33,372 nucleotides of DNA from Paulinella micropora (Eukaryota > Cercozoa > Imbricatea > Euglyphida), in contig BJOX01000335.1 of the NCBI GenBank assembly GCA_009731375.1, forward strand, positions 604,355-637,726, given 5' to 3'. Below are positions 8,531 through 18,626 of the stretch, in pieces; position 1 is the stretch's first letter, and each line of letters opens with the position of its first letter. Under the pieces are notes generated by a model. That model searched no databases and was not told where the DNA came from. It was given only the letters and a program-made list of their open reading frames with translations. Made by a program: the position numbers and the translations under genes.

Positions 8531-10423
8531 TTGCGCGGTGCACCAACGATCAAGACCTTACAGGCCCCATGGGACTACGCCATAGTCATCCCGCCCGCGG
8601 AGCGTGCTCCGGAAGTAGCCCGTCAACTTTTCGCTCTCAACAAGCCTTTTGCTGTGCTTGTTCCTCAAGGCATGGTACACCTCATACCCGACGGTGAGAC
8701 CATCTCCCGTGAGACAGTATTAGCATGTCACAAGATCGTCTTCCTCGAGGACAACCTTGTGTGGCTTGTTCATAACTTTGGATTGGATCGCCATGCTGTG
8801 CTTAATATGTATGCTACATCACATGCCCCGCGCGTCACGCGCGCGGATATCCAGTCAGCGCAGAAAGAAGACCCCCTTTTGCAACCGCTTTGGGACGGAT
8901 CTACATCTATCGGCCAGGGTAATACTCTTCTCTTTTTCAAGGGAGGGCTAGCGGTACATATCATGCCCGACCGCTCCCGCCGTATATATGTTCCCAATCC
9001 CCTCATACGCAAGCTTGTCTCCCATGCTCACTTGATCCAGAATCACGCAAAGGTCCCCACCCTTGCCCCATACATCCATCAGCGATACATATGGTTCGGA
9101 CCCGATGGGAAAGACAAGATGCACGCCGACATTGCGGCTATCCTCAAAGATTGCCACTTTTGTCAACTATCACACGCCCGCCTCAAACTTAATCATGGCC
9201 GCTATAACTCGTTAGTCTGGAGCCATCCAGGTCAAGCTATAGGCATAGATCATGTTCATGTAGGCATCGAAGGCGTACTCGAACAGTACGTGTTAACTAT
9301 AGTCGATCTATTCGCAGGTTACTTGCTGTTTATTCCAGTCCTTTCCACCACTGCTGAAGAAACCGTTGAGACCATCCTCGCCCGATGGGTTTGCCTTGTT
9401 GGTTTTCCTGAGGCCATCCTGTCTGACGATCATGGATCTTTCCGTGGCAATCTTGCCAAGGCTTTCTGCAGCATGGCTGGAATCGAATGGCTCACCACCG
9501 CGCCATACTCTCACCATCAGTTAGGCATGGTAGAACGCAGGCATCAAAGCCTCCGCCGCGCTATCCAGGCACTCGCAGACAAAGACAAGAAGACTTGGCC
9601 CAAGGCCATGCCAGCTCTGTCGTTCTCGCAGAACACTTACGTCTCTACCGCCACCGGCGTATCCGCTTTTGAAGATATGATGGCTCGCCAGCCACGTACA
9701 TCTATCGATATCTTCGATTCTCCCGACGTCATCGCTGAACGCGCGGCTCGATCAACCGCCGCAATGACTAAGTCTGGCTCGACGACCGTCCAGACTTCGG
9801 ACCAACTCTACACTCTCCGCTTAGCCCGGATTGCTGTCACGGCGTATGTCAAGGAATATGTCTCCTTCACGCGCAAGGCTGCCAACGAACAGAAGAACAA
9901 GCAACGGCGACGCAAGCTACCCGATTGGAAGGTGGGTGACCGAGTCACCGTCTATCGCCCGAAGCAATCAATTCCCGCTTCCTCTGTTCTTCAACACGAC
10001 GGCCCGTACATTATTTTGGACAAACCGTCCAATAACACCTTTCGCCTCCGACACGAGCACACCAACAAGGTCCTCCGCAAGATTGATATTGCACACCTCA
10101 GTCCCTACACGGCTTCCACCGATTTGGCTCAGGCCATCGATCCGGTCCAGGATCAGGCACACAATGACGACCAGAAGGACTACGTTGTTGGTGAGGTGAT
10201 AGCCTTCATCGACGATGGCTTGCTCAAGTTAGGGATGATCATGGATGAAGATCCACGGACGATCGCGACGACTTCCGCGTCCACCAGCTCGGCATCGCTT
10301 CGCTATCTAATATGCAATACCGCCCAGTTTATGTGGAACCGATTGTCCATCCGGACGGCACAATCACGGAGGGACCGACGCATCTCCAATGGACGAAGCC
10401 TCTCAACTCCTGGAAGAAGATGA
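8531..10423 (+). CDS. pol: Ty3/gypsy-like integrase
   Basis: A 630-codon open frame. It has an HHCC-type zinc domain (H167-x4-H172, C208-x2-C211), then a catalytic core with D240, D299 and E335; the last two are separated by 35 residues, the D,D35E signature. A C-terminal GPY/F-like module follows (GDRVTVYRPK, DGPYIILDKPSNN, RLRHE). Integrase inserts the element cDNA into host chromosomes. This is the best preserved part of the element. The real coding region continues in another frame after about 10250 (see 10250-10590). Homologous reading begins upstream of 8531, so the start of the frame is not a biological start. Confidence 0.92.
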   Translation: MRGAPTIKTLQAPWDYAIVIPPAERAPEVARQLFALNKPFAVLVPQGMVHLIPDGETISRETVLACHKIVFLEDNLVWLVHNFGLDRHAVLNMYATSHAPRVTRADIQSAQKEDPLLQPLWDGSTSIGQGNTLLFFKGGLAVHIMPDRSRRIYVPNPLIRKLVSHAHLIQNHAKVPTLAPYIHQRYIWFGPDGKDKMHADIAAILKDCHFCQLSHARLKLNHGRYNSLVWSHPGQAIGIDHVHVGIEGVLEQYVLTIVDLFAGYLLFIPVLSTTAEETVETILARWVCLVGFPEAILSDDHGSFRGNLAKAFCSMAGIEWLTTAPYSHHQLGMVERRHQSLRRAIQALADKDKKTWPKAMPALSFSQNTYVSTATGVSAFEDMMARQPRTSIDIFDSPDVIAERAARSTAAMTKSGSTTVQTSDQLYTLRLARIAVTAYVKEYVSFTRKAANEQKNKQRRRKLPDWKVGDRVTVYRPKQSIPASSVLQHDGPYIILDKPSNNTFRLRHEHTNKVLRKIDIAHLSPYTASTDLAQAIDPVQDQAHNDDQKDYVVGEVIAFIDDGLLKLGMIMDEDPRTIATTSASTSSASLRYLICNTAQFMWNRLSIRTAQSRRDRRISNGRSLSTPGRR

Positions 10424-10590
10424 CACTCGACAGCGAGAATGATCAGGTCGTGCATCGGGATATCCAGTTCAAGCCAAGCTCCAACTACAAAGCTAAAGGC
10501 TATATCATTCCCGAACAGCTCAAACGTTTACGAAAGCCTTACAACGGTAAGAAGTACGATTTTCATGTTTTCAAATTGAGATCGAAGTAG
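10250..10590 (+). pseudogene. C-terminal extension of the gypsy integrase, frameshifted
   Basis: Near 10255 the meaningful reading passes from the integrase frame into the frame of 10312-10590, which reads smoothly to a TAG at 10588-10590. The stretch is polar with a short basic tail (KLRSK). No chromodomain or BAH motif can be claimed. It is inferred to be the natural end of the Pol polyprotein, separated by a single frame break. Confidence 0.55.
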
Positions 10591-11020
10591 ACTTTCAAGT
10601 GGTTTTGCTTTTAGACTCCCGACGGACTCTATCTCCTTTCCCACTTCATATACCACCCAACAAGTTAGTGTTTTCTGCATGCATGTACGATAGTCATATT
10701 CACATATTTTGATAGGCAACTGCTATTTCGAATAGGCAGGTCACACAATACTATTTACCGCTTTGAACACGTAGTGAAAGTGTTGGCCTTATGCTCCGTC
10801 ATGATGTATGATTGGGTACACTATATCCGTCCTGCCTCTGCATGTTGATACTCTCTTGAGCAATGCGTTGACACATATACGCACGCACATATCGCGCATT
10901 GATCTACATCTGCAATCTCTTTGATTCATTTTCTTTTATACTTATTTACGCATCATTTGGTCAATCATCTGTTACGATTCGTTTCGATCGCAACTCCAAC
11001 CTACCCGGCCGTTATGGTTT
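10591..11020. other. AT-rich non-coding stretch after the gypsy pol
   Basis: About 430 bases with no convincing coding frame. By position it should contain the element's 3' non-coding region or LTR. No long direct repeat of the window's left end was seen, so LTR limits cannot be given. Confidence 0.5.
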
Positions 11021-11039
11021 GGGGGGGGGGGGGGGGGGG
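11021..11039 (+). repeat. G19 homopolymer
   Basis: A run of 19 G directly next to the left inverted-repeat copy. Homopolymers of this length are assembly breakpoints and possible recombination points. Confidence 0.95.
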
Positions 11040-11704
11040 AGTTATCGGAATGACTACCGTACCGGACCGAAACATTAATATTGTGTTAAACTTTCTTCAA
11101 GATTTTACTTCAAGTTTACACTTATATTTTTAGTTCCGTTACTTCATTTTTCGTTTATTTATCAACTGTCATAACTTGTAGTTGTTACGTTTTCAACTGC
11201 CGTTAACAGATCAATTTATTTCCCTTTAACAGCTAGCTTTTTAGAAAAAGCTTGACTATTACCTTTTCCCCATATCTGAAACTTTATTCCTTTGACCGCT
11301 TTTTCCGGTCTCCAGTCATATTTTATTTCCTTGGACCGTGCTTTCCGGTTTCCAGTCAACACCCTAAGTAAAATGGTAAAACAAGTCAGATAGGTTAGTT
11401 AAAGTGGTAATACTTAACATATTTTCCTTTATTTTTCCACAGACTAACTTAAACAACTCCAACTGCTACACAACACGTGTAGCACTTGAATAACTATTCG
11501 CCAGTTCTCAGAATTTGCATTGTTTCGCAAGGGACAAGTAGTCTGTCAAGCAAGTGTACTAAATAAACTGGAATTGACCATCCCAGCGTCTTTTGGTACC
11601 TTCCCTGTTCTCGGAAGTATTTTGAGATCAAATGACAGCAGTGTGTGTATTCATTTGAATGCCGGTTGGTAATTTCCTCACAGGAGGGTAGTCAAGACTT
11701 ACAA
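11040..11704 (+). repeat. Left copy (L1) of a ~660-bp dispersed repeat, inverted relative to 32040-32700
   Basis: Read on the + strand, this region matches the reverse complement of 32700-32040 over essentially its full length, with scattered substitutions and short indels (roughly 90% by eye). Shared landmarks are CTACCGTACCGGACCGAAAC at the outer end, CATCCCAGCGTCTTTTGGTA, and GGTAATTTCCTCACA near the inner end. Homology stops at about GTCAAGACTTA. There is no coding capacity. It could be a terminal inverted repeat of a large element, an LTR, or an independent repeat family. Confidence 0.85.
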
Positions 11705-11865
11705 ATGCCACCCATACCAGTAATTAACTCTGAAGTTTTCCATACTAGGAACATGATTATTAATATTAATTAACATACATACCCTTTGTATTAATCACAT
11801 CACCTAATTAACCGTCACTGCCAGGCTTGGCAAGTTAATACTAACTATTAAACTTGACTTATGTA

Positions 11866-12180
11866 TTAATAAGTCTTGACTAGGTGACCCTCCTGTGCCA
11901 CAGGAAATTACCAACCGGCATTCACTTGAATACACACACTGCTGTCACATGACAGAGAACAGGGTAGGTACCAAAAGACGCTGGGATGGTCAATTCCAGT
12001 CACCTTTATTTAGTACTCTCACTTGACAGACTACTTGTCCCTCAGGCTTGCGAAACAATGCAAATTCTGAGAACTAACGAGAATGTTTCAAGTGCTAGCA
12101 CGAGTTGTGTAGCGATTGGAGTTGTTCAAGTCAGTCTGGAAAAAAATTAAAAAGGGTGAAAGACTGCCACTTTACCTGGT
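11866..12180 (-). repeat. Third partial copy (L2) of the same repeat, inverted relative to L1
   Basis: The reverse complement of about 11877-12130 matches 11450-11704. The two arms form an imperfect palindrome around an AT-rich loop of about 170 bases (11705-11876). Compared with L1 it carries small insertions and is more diverged. It runs in the same direction as the copy at 32040. As it is followed by a copia-type leader and gag, it may be part of that element's LTR. Confidence 0.8.
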
Positions 12181-12415
12181 GTGTTGCCCGGTATTCAAAT
12201 TTACCTATCAATAATTATGACTGGTGACTGGAAAAAGTGTTGGAACCGTGGCACCCACCTCAATAATGTCTTGTGGCTAGACAGCATAGCACAGACACAC
12301 CAAACTGCCACCGCTTCATCCCTAATAATAATTTCCCCATTTCTACCTAACCGTAGGAATTTATTGATAGTTGAGACTAAGACTAACTCCTATCTTCCGC
12401 ACTTTGATCCTGAAC
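12181..12415 (+). other. Copia-type 5' leader of element A
   Basis: Non-coding sequence before the gag start at 12416. The last 50 bases resemble the sequence before the second gag start at 13317: TGATAGTTGAG here against TGGTAGTCGAG there, followed in both by a TCCTAYCTTCCGC stretch and AACATGGC. The TGRTAGTYGAG segment lies where copia elements have their primer-binding site. The tRNA is not determined. Confidence 0.45.
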
Positions 12416-12790
12416 ATGGCTTACCCCATGTTTGGGACGTCGTTACACAAAGGGTTTAAAGTGGACCCCTCACCATTCAATAGCAAAGACCCAGACTGGG
12501 ATAACTGGGAGTACGGTTTTCTTGCTGCATTTGCTATCCATGACCCATTTGGAATAGGGGAGCTACCCCCCCACAGGCGACACCCTTTGCCTTTACAGGC
12601 AAAACAGGTAAATTCTTTCGATCCGCCCGATACACCACCTAATGAACCATTCCTCTCACCTACCACCGATAGTGAGGATGAAGGTCAGGATCAGGGAGAT
12701 AAGAAGAAGTCAAAAAGGAACGCAGCAGCTCCTCCTCCAGCGCTACTAGTAGTTCTTCCTCCACTGCCGTCCCATCTGTTAACATGTTAG
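12416..12790 (+). pseudogene. gag: Truncated Ty1/copia-like Gag (element A)
   Basis: Starts at ATG 12416 and runs 124 codons to TAG 12788-12790. The N-terminus shows the copia Gag pattern of a short polar lead, a WDNWEYGF motif and then a Pro-rich charged stretch. It corresponds to the second gag start at 13317, which has EWELWEYTF in the same place. It lacks the rest of Gag and is followed by another leader, so it is a 5' remnant of a related element or subfamily. Gag forms the virus-like particle; this fragment could not. Confidence 0.6.
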
Positions 12791-13316
12791 ACCTATTAAT
12801 ATAATATATTAATTAGGTTAGACAGTACGGGCCGGCATATGTAATGCGTGTCGTTAGAGCCATTACGTGTGTCCGGCCTAATACGTTCCCGATTTTTGTC
12901 TTGGCGCGTTCTTCTAATAAAGTTTATACTGCATACGATAGCACTAACAGATTAGCTTTGACTCCGGTTTATTAAGGTAGTCTAACAGGTTATGAAGCCT
13001 TGAAGCGTGAACATAAAGCCTGATAAACTTTATTCACATATGCACTTTTTCTACCGTTTTTCGTGGTGTGTGGAAGGCTACCAGAACAAACGAACCGGTG
13101 ACGTGCGGAAGGCTGTCACCAAATCAGGTGAACTGTTGGAACGTGCAGAAGGCTGCCAACAAACACCTGGGGTGGAACGTGCGGAAGGCTGCCACCTAAT
13201 TTTAATCGAACTGTTCATTAAGAACAAACCCTTACTAATCTAGCTTCACTAGAAATAGTGAGAGCAAATCTGGTAGTCGAGGTTTTCTCCTACCTTCCGC
13301 CCTTCGAAACGCTAAC
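12791..13316 (+). repeat. LTR-like leader of copia element B
   Basis: About 525 non-coding bases between two copia gag starts. They include an AT-rich imperfect palindrome around 12787-12825 beginning TGTTAGACC, a GGCCGG/CCGGCC inverted pair around 12829-12880, an AATAAAG polyadenylation-like hexamer near 12916, and a primer-site-like TGGTAGTCGAGG at about 13271. This layout fits a 5' LTR plus leader. LTR boundaries are not proven because no 3' LTR is present. Confidence 0.45.
13066..13196 (+). repeat. Four copies of a GTGCGGAAGGCTGCCA-type unit
   Basis: Units begin near 13068, 13102, 13142 and 13178, about 36-40 bases apart. Each carries GTG(C/T)(G/A)GAAGGCT(G/A)YCA with small changes. They lie in the leader or LTR of element B. 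Spaced short repeats like this in an LTR can be enhancer-like elements or packaging signals; no function can be shown. Confidence 0.75.
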
Positions 13317-14790
13317 ATGGCATCTTATAACTCTGACCTAGTCAAAATGAGGCTGGAAACGCCTAAGTACGATCATGGGAAAGAATGGGAGCTGTGGGAA
13401 TACACCTTTATATCTATAATAGGTGTCACGCACCCAGAAATCCTATCATTGATACCGGGTTTCCAGACTCACACCTTAGCAACACCCCTATCTACCTAAA
13501 TTCCTCCTGACTCCCCTATCAATGCACCCTTTAAATCACCACAAGGAGAGGAAGAAGAAGGAATAGGCGAGCAAGAAGAAGCAGAAGCTAAGGATAAGAA
13601 AGAGGAAGCTAAGGTTAAGAAAGAGGAGAGTGAAGATGCATCTGCAGAACCGCCAGCCATCATACCAACTGAACAAAAATCTGAGATGCCAATGGCGACT
13701 GGGAGGAACAAGCCCAAGCCGCTATTTGCATAAGATTTAGTGAACAGTATTATGAGCAACAGAGAAAAGAAAAGAAAGCAAGGTTGAATAGGCTCCTATA
13801 TGCTTTCTTACTTCAATCTTGTGCTCATGATAGGAAAGTGATGGCTATTATGAGGCAAGGGGGAACCGATGGGGTAGCCTGCTTCTTGGCCCTCAAGAAA
13901 CATATGGGGGGCTTGACCTCATAAAGTTTGAAGAGGACCAAGAAGCAGTCTATCACTGTTACCCAAAGGAATCCAGTGAGGTGAGTGCATGGCTAGCTAA
14001 TTACACTACCCTTTTGAAGAAGCAGGAAAAGTTGATGGGAGTCATTCCTGAGATCATGAAAACCGATATGATCATGAGGAAGCTCAAACACATGCAACCC
14101 TTTAAAAGGTACCATCAAAGCACCTGGCAAGCATTACTCCCTGATCCAACCTTGAGGAGTTCTTAAAGGTTATAGAGCAACTCGCTCAAGGTCATGTCTC
14201 TCAGGGCAAGTTACGTAAGCTATACGGTTTCGGAAGCTCTAAGTCTGATCCTATCACTATCAATTTGGTAGGGGCAGCTAAGAGCAAAAGGAACCCGAAA
14301 CTACCTCAAACAAGAACTAGCACTCAAGGAGGGGGAGAGGAAGGCTTGTGTTGGAACTGCCTCTCCCCCGACCATAGGATTGCTTTCTGTCTTGTCAAAT
14401 GTCAACTGACTGACTGTCCTAACGATGGACATGGTCCCTTAAGGTGTCCTCTTAGAAGACGAGCTAGGGTGTCTGATAAAGGACAAGTGAGAGAGAGGGA
14501 TAAGGACAGGCAGTCGGAGAAGACGGACAGACAGGACAAGAGAGAGGAGACAAGAAGTAAGAAGAAGAAGAAGAAGGAGAGCAGCAAAGAGAGAAGAAAG
14601 CTGAAAGCATCGGATTTCATTAAGAAGAAGAAGATGATAAGCTTGAATGCTGAGTCCCCTTCCTCTTCCTCTTCTTTTTCTTCGGAGAGTGACGAAGAAG
14701 AAGGCCCAAGTGTACCAGACAACGTTGAGCCTTCTTCTAAGTCAGACTCAGAGTCAGAAGACGAGGGAGAGGTGGGGTACATCCATCATA
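13317..14790 (+). pseudogene. gag: Ty1/copia-like Gag (element B), fragmented
   Basis: Reading starts at ATG 13317 with the copia Gag N-terminal pattern (EWELWEYTF) and passes through several frames: an acidic Glu/Lys segment (~13540-13735), a helical Gag core (~13740-13960 and 13981-14166), then the frame from 14265. At 14349 a zinc knuckle CWNCLSPDHRIAFC gives a classical CX2CX4HX4C. Long Lys/Arg/Glu and Ser/Asp runs follow (14490-14790). Gag packages element RNA. Several stops and frame changes (near 13499, 13920 and 14165) show that this copy is defective. Confidence 0.75.
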
Positions 14791-14884
14791 TGGCTATTAT
14801 GATGATGAGAAGAGAGGGAGAGGAAGAAGAGGGAGACAACGAAACACACGAACCCACCCCCTCATCTATCCCCACACACCACTT

Positions 14885-15997
14885 TTGTCACACGCATTTG
14901 TGCCACCTGACGCGGAAGATAGAGGTGAGGGTGAGCGGGAGAGTGGTGTGCGAGGGGGAGATGAGGATAAGCATGCATCATCTATTCAAAACGCCTCCAC
15001 ACACACTCGCCCCACTATCCCACCCCTTCAAGAGAACAACTTTTTTACGTCCCTTGATATGGCTGGTGACCCCACTCCTCTTAACCAGATCATACCACTG
15101 GAAGAGAAGTGGGCACTCAGACGTACCAGGGCAGGATACGTAAAAATACTCGTGAAAGGGCTGCATCCCATACACATTCGTGGGGTAGGTGGCCCACCCC
15201 TCAACCTCCACGGCAAACCGATACGTAAGAGTAGTTGTCATGTCACTAGTAGTAAGCAGTGCGAGGCGACAGTGCCTGACACTGGTATTCGGTGCTCGTG
15301 GAGTTTGGGGGCAGCGAGAAAAGGGGCAAAGGGTGGAGAGTGTGCAGCTAGGTTAGTAGAGCATGACTTCTGTGGCAAGCACCTTGATCAAGAGAGAAAG
15401 AGGGGGGAAATACTAGCGAAGTACAGGGAGAAATTGAACTTAGGTCTTCTACCTCCTTACGATGCTCTTACTATTGGACCTGCCACCTTATTCACTAAAA
15501 TCTCCCTATGGAGACAGCACATAGTGACTCGTCCCTCACCTAACCCTGCTCCATTATCTACTACTACCACTACACCGACCACTACTACACAGAACATACG
15601 TAGGAGAGAGATGGGAGTAGGGGGAGTAGAGGGAGTAGGTGTAGGGATAGGACAGTTCGTGCCTCTTACCTCTGTGTTGTCCCCATCTCATGCACAACCC
15701 ACACCCCAAGCACAGTCCTTAAGTGTGTTGTCGGCACCCCTTGTACCACATAACGCATCTGTGACGTCTGCATTATTAACTCGTGCACACTCTGTGTCTC
15801 GTGTTGTGTCTGTCCCACCTGAAAGAGAGCCGGGAGAAACCCCAAACAGCCAACCAACCGTTCCTATGACCTCCGAACAGGGGAAAGTAGGGACGGTAGA
15901 GGGTAAACAGGCGTTGGGCAGTGGGGGACTTCCCCCATGGAAGGGTTGCAACGACTCCTCAATGCCCTCGCCCAAGGGTTTAAGAATAGGACAGTGA
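14885..15997 (+). CDS. Linker ORF with a Cys/His module in the copia element
   Basis: A 370-codon open frame between the Gag knuckle and the protease. Residues 126-166 (nt 15260-15382) hold C126, C137, C153, H160, C163 and H166 in the arrangement CEATV-x4-GIRCSW ... EC-x6-HDFCGKH, which looks like a compact zinc-binding unit. The C-terminal half is low-complexity Thr/Pro. Standard copia Gag-Pol has no such second Cys/His module here. The first codon used is not ATG, so the segment is probably entered from the upstream Gag frame. Function is unknown. Confidence 0.5.
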   Translation: MSHAFVPPDAEDRGEGERESGVRGGDEDKHASSIQNASTHTRPTIPPLQENNFFTSLDMAGDPTPLNQIIPLEEKWALRRTRAGYVKILVKGLHPIHIRGVGGPPLNLHGKPIRKSSCHVTSSKQCEATVPDTGIRCSWSLGAARKGAKGGECAARLVEHDFCGKHLDQERKRGEILAKYREKLNLGLLPPYDALTIGPATLFTKISLWRQHIVTRPSPNPAPLSTTTTTPTTTTQNIRRREMGVGGVEGVGVGIGQFVPLTSVLSPSHAQPTPQAQSLSVLSAPLVPHNASVTSALLTRAHSVSRVVSVPPEREPGETPNSQPTVPMTSEQGKVGTVEGKQALGSGGLPPWKGCNDSSMPSPKGLRIGQ

Positions 15998-16049
15998 AAG
16001 ACGGACAGATCGTAACGAAGAGTGGGGAGTACAATGGTTTTACACTGAG

Positions 16050-16847
16050 GTGTATTATGCGATACATGACTGCATAATAACTATGGCTACCAGACACGAA
16101 GACCCTTTTGCACGTGGGATTGTCGCTTCTTTTCCTTACATGTTGAAGGAGATAGAGGAACTTGAGGCTGTGTTGGGGGGTAAGACACCCCCGGAAGAGG
16201 ATGAGACTGCTAGTTCTCAAACCGACGACACCACCACCAACACACAAAGCACAAACACGGCAACACAAGACAACACACATGCTGAATGCGCTGTTATGCT
16301 GATGAGGCAGACAGCAAGTAGTATTGTGTGGGTAGATGACAGTGGAGCAAGCGAAACACAGTCACCCGACAAATCCACATTCGTCAAACTTGTGAGAGCC
16401 CCGCAGAAGTTTGGAATTGCAAAAGGAAGCATTAGGACTGAGTATAAAGGCAAGGTTCAAATGAACCTCTTGGGCTCTCATGGGGATGAAGTCTGTGTAT
16501 TTGATTCGCATACCACCTATAACCCACGTTTAAACTATGGGCTTGTCGCAACCTCGGCATGGGTGCGAAAAGGGCTCACCGTTGTGCATCAAAACAATCA
16601 GGTCATAGTCCTAGACAAACCTATCAAAATTGAGGAGAAACAGATAGTAGCTAGGGGGAGAGCTCTACCTAACAACCTCACGGTTTTTGATGCCCCAGGG
16701 ACCAAACCCCTCAACCCCAATGAGTGGTATGAGCCCACCGCACAGCCTCCCCTCAACACAGAAACAAACACCCAACTCACCCCCCCTACTAAAACAAGTG
16801 AGGCTCCCGAGCCCGATGATTCATCGGACTCTGGGGAACGAGCTTGA
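16050..16847 (+). pseudogene. pol: Ty1/copia-like aspartic protease
   Basis: A 265-codon frame. Residues 93-101 read VWVDDSGAS, the copia protease active-site motif (D97-S98-G99 at nt 16338-16346). It is followed by the strand-rich body with PRLNYGLVATSAWVRKGLTVV, matching the NLLS-type C-terminal part of copia proteases, and a Pro/Thr/Glu linker. It would process Gag-Pol. The domain looks intact, but the polyprotein is broken on both sides. Confidence 0.82.
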
Positions 16848-17972
16848 CGAGTGTCCTCTCACCTTTCTCAAAAGGCCGACCTACCTGTATATCATGATGA
16901 CATATACTGTTCTTCGTCTCCTTGTGTGTGTGGTTGGCAATGTGATGTGTCTCGTGCTTATGTACCTTATTCTACTGAGATAGACACAGAGAGAGGTGAG
17001 AGAGCAAGGCAGGAGGATGACAGAGTGTTGCGTTCTGTTGTCCGTCCCCACTATCGTGAAAACATACACGCCACTGTATTCACCGCCTGTGTAAGCACAG
17101 AGGGGTAAAAGCCATGGAGAGAATGGCTAAGTATATGGGAGTAAAGATAGTGGGGAGAGAGTGGAGAGAACGAATAATGAAGTGTGAGTGGTGTTTGCGG
17201 AATAAGATCAAAAAGACACCACACTTTCAAAAAGAACCATCATATCGTAGAGCACCGATCGCGACCCGGGATCCACCTTTCCATGGATACCCAGGGTTCG
17301 TGGAATACGATATCATGGGACGGTAAGAGATATAAATTTACCGTCAAGTGCTTAGCGTCCAACTTTGAACTCGACTACTATTTGCGTCACAAGAATGAAT
17401 TTTTTTCCTTGTTTTCTCAAAGCTACCGCCTTCTTTGAGAGAAGGTTAAGTTTATTACTTGCAACCAAGAGTACGGGATGTATACAGAGTTCAAAGAGTG
17501 GGCTGACGTAAATCAGCCAGTCTTTCTCGAGGCCCCGACAGGGGAGAAACAGGTTGTCGCTAAGGTAGAGAGGTCCCACCAAACCAATCGTGGGCCCGCC
17601 AGAGCTATCCTTAGCGACGCCGAACCCACCCTCTATGTGGGTGGAAGCAGAGAAAGCTGCAACCTATTTTAGCAATCTCTTGCCCATAGCTCATGGACCC
17701 TTCAAAGGGAAATCCCCCTACGAAGTAATTAGCAAACGTAAACCATGCTCCATCACCTCAGGCCTATCGGGTGTATGGCGTTTATGAAAGTGGACGCTAA
17801 GAGGGGGAAAGGAGAAAGGGGAAAGAGAGTAATATTTATCGGGTACGAACGGAATACCGGATATTATCGGGTGTATGATCCGGTCGCAAGGAAAATACAC
17901 GGTCATGTTCGATGTTTGGAAACTGGGGAAGAGGGAAGCATCCAAATCTCTAGCAGAGACCAATACCTCTGA
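16848..17972 (+). pseudogene. pol: Ty1/copia-like integrase, degenerate
   Basis: The pieces lie in different frames. 17000-17326 has the zinc-domain second half (KAMERMAKYMGVK, CEWCLRNKIKK) and the start of the core. 17478-17787 holds parts of the core, including a truncated SDAEPT stretch where a catalytic Asp would be. 17745-17972 has the conserved end, HLRPIGCMAFM ... VIFIGYERNTGYYRVYDPVARK, typical of copia integrase. Stops and frame changes near 17108, 17325, 17438 and 17670 show loss of function. Confidence 0.75.
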
Positions 17973-18626
17973 AGAGATGTTTTCGGTGAAATGGCACTTG
18001 CCCCCTTGCGAACCCCAACGAACCCAACAGCACCCATAAAGTCAAGGTAACGTTCCGGGGGAGATCGCGTTGGAGATATTTCCGACTGGGGGAGACACTT
18101 CCCCAGCCGGGGGTCTATCACCGGATCGCCCCCATTTGAGGCGCCCCCCAAAGACCCCAATACAGGGAACGGCGATACTAAAGGGAGTGGAAGTCAGGGA
18201 GGACGGATCTGACCCACCACCCCTAGTACCTCCTACCCCGAAAAGTATGACTCCTAAGCCCAGTGGGGATCAGGGGGAGGCGAAAGTCACGAAAAAGAAA
18301 CACAGGATCAAAGAGAGACAAGATTTGTCTGGGAAATATATGGAAATTCCGGCCAAAGCGTGGGGAGAAGGATGGGCGAAGCAAACTTACGGGAATAATT
18401 GGCAAACTGCGGTTCGCAAGGAACGGTGTCTGCACCCACTGCCCAGTTGTCCGTAAAACCAAACGTTTCCCGGCACACGCGGTCCTCTTTGATAATGGAG
18501 TTACCGACAAAGTGATTGATACGGAAATTCTCAAGTATGCAGTCGCTCAGCCACCCTAATCGATCACCCCAAATGAAGACGAGAATCAAAGCGAAGCTGC
18601 CGCGCCCAATGCGGGCGGCCTAAACT
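17973..18626 (+). pseudogene. Copia integrase-RT linker remnants
   Basis: Short open frames (for example 18070-18456) rich in Pro, Gly and Lys, in keeping with the variable linker between integrase and RT in copia polyproteins. No domain is recognised; the stretch is interpreted only by position. Confidence 0.4.

Noticed and set aside
13066-13196. CRISPR-like array
   Set aside because: Only four diverged short units in an LTR-type leader of a eukaryotic retroelement; no cas genes.
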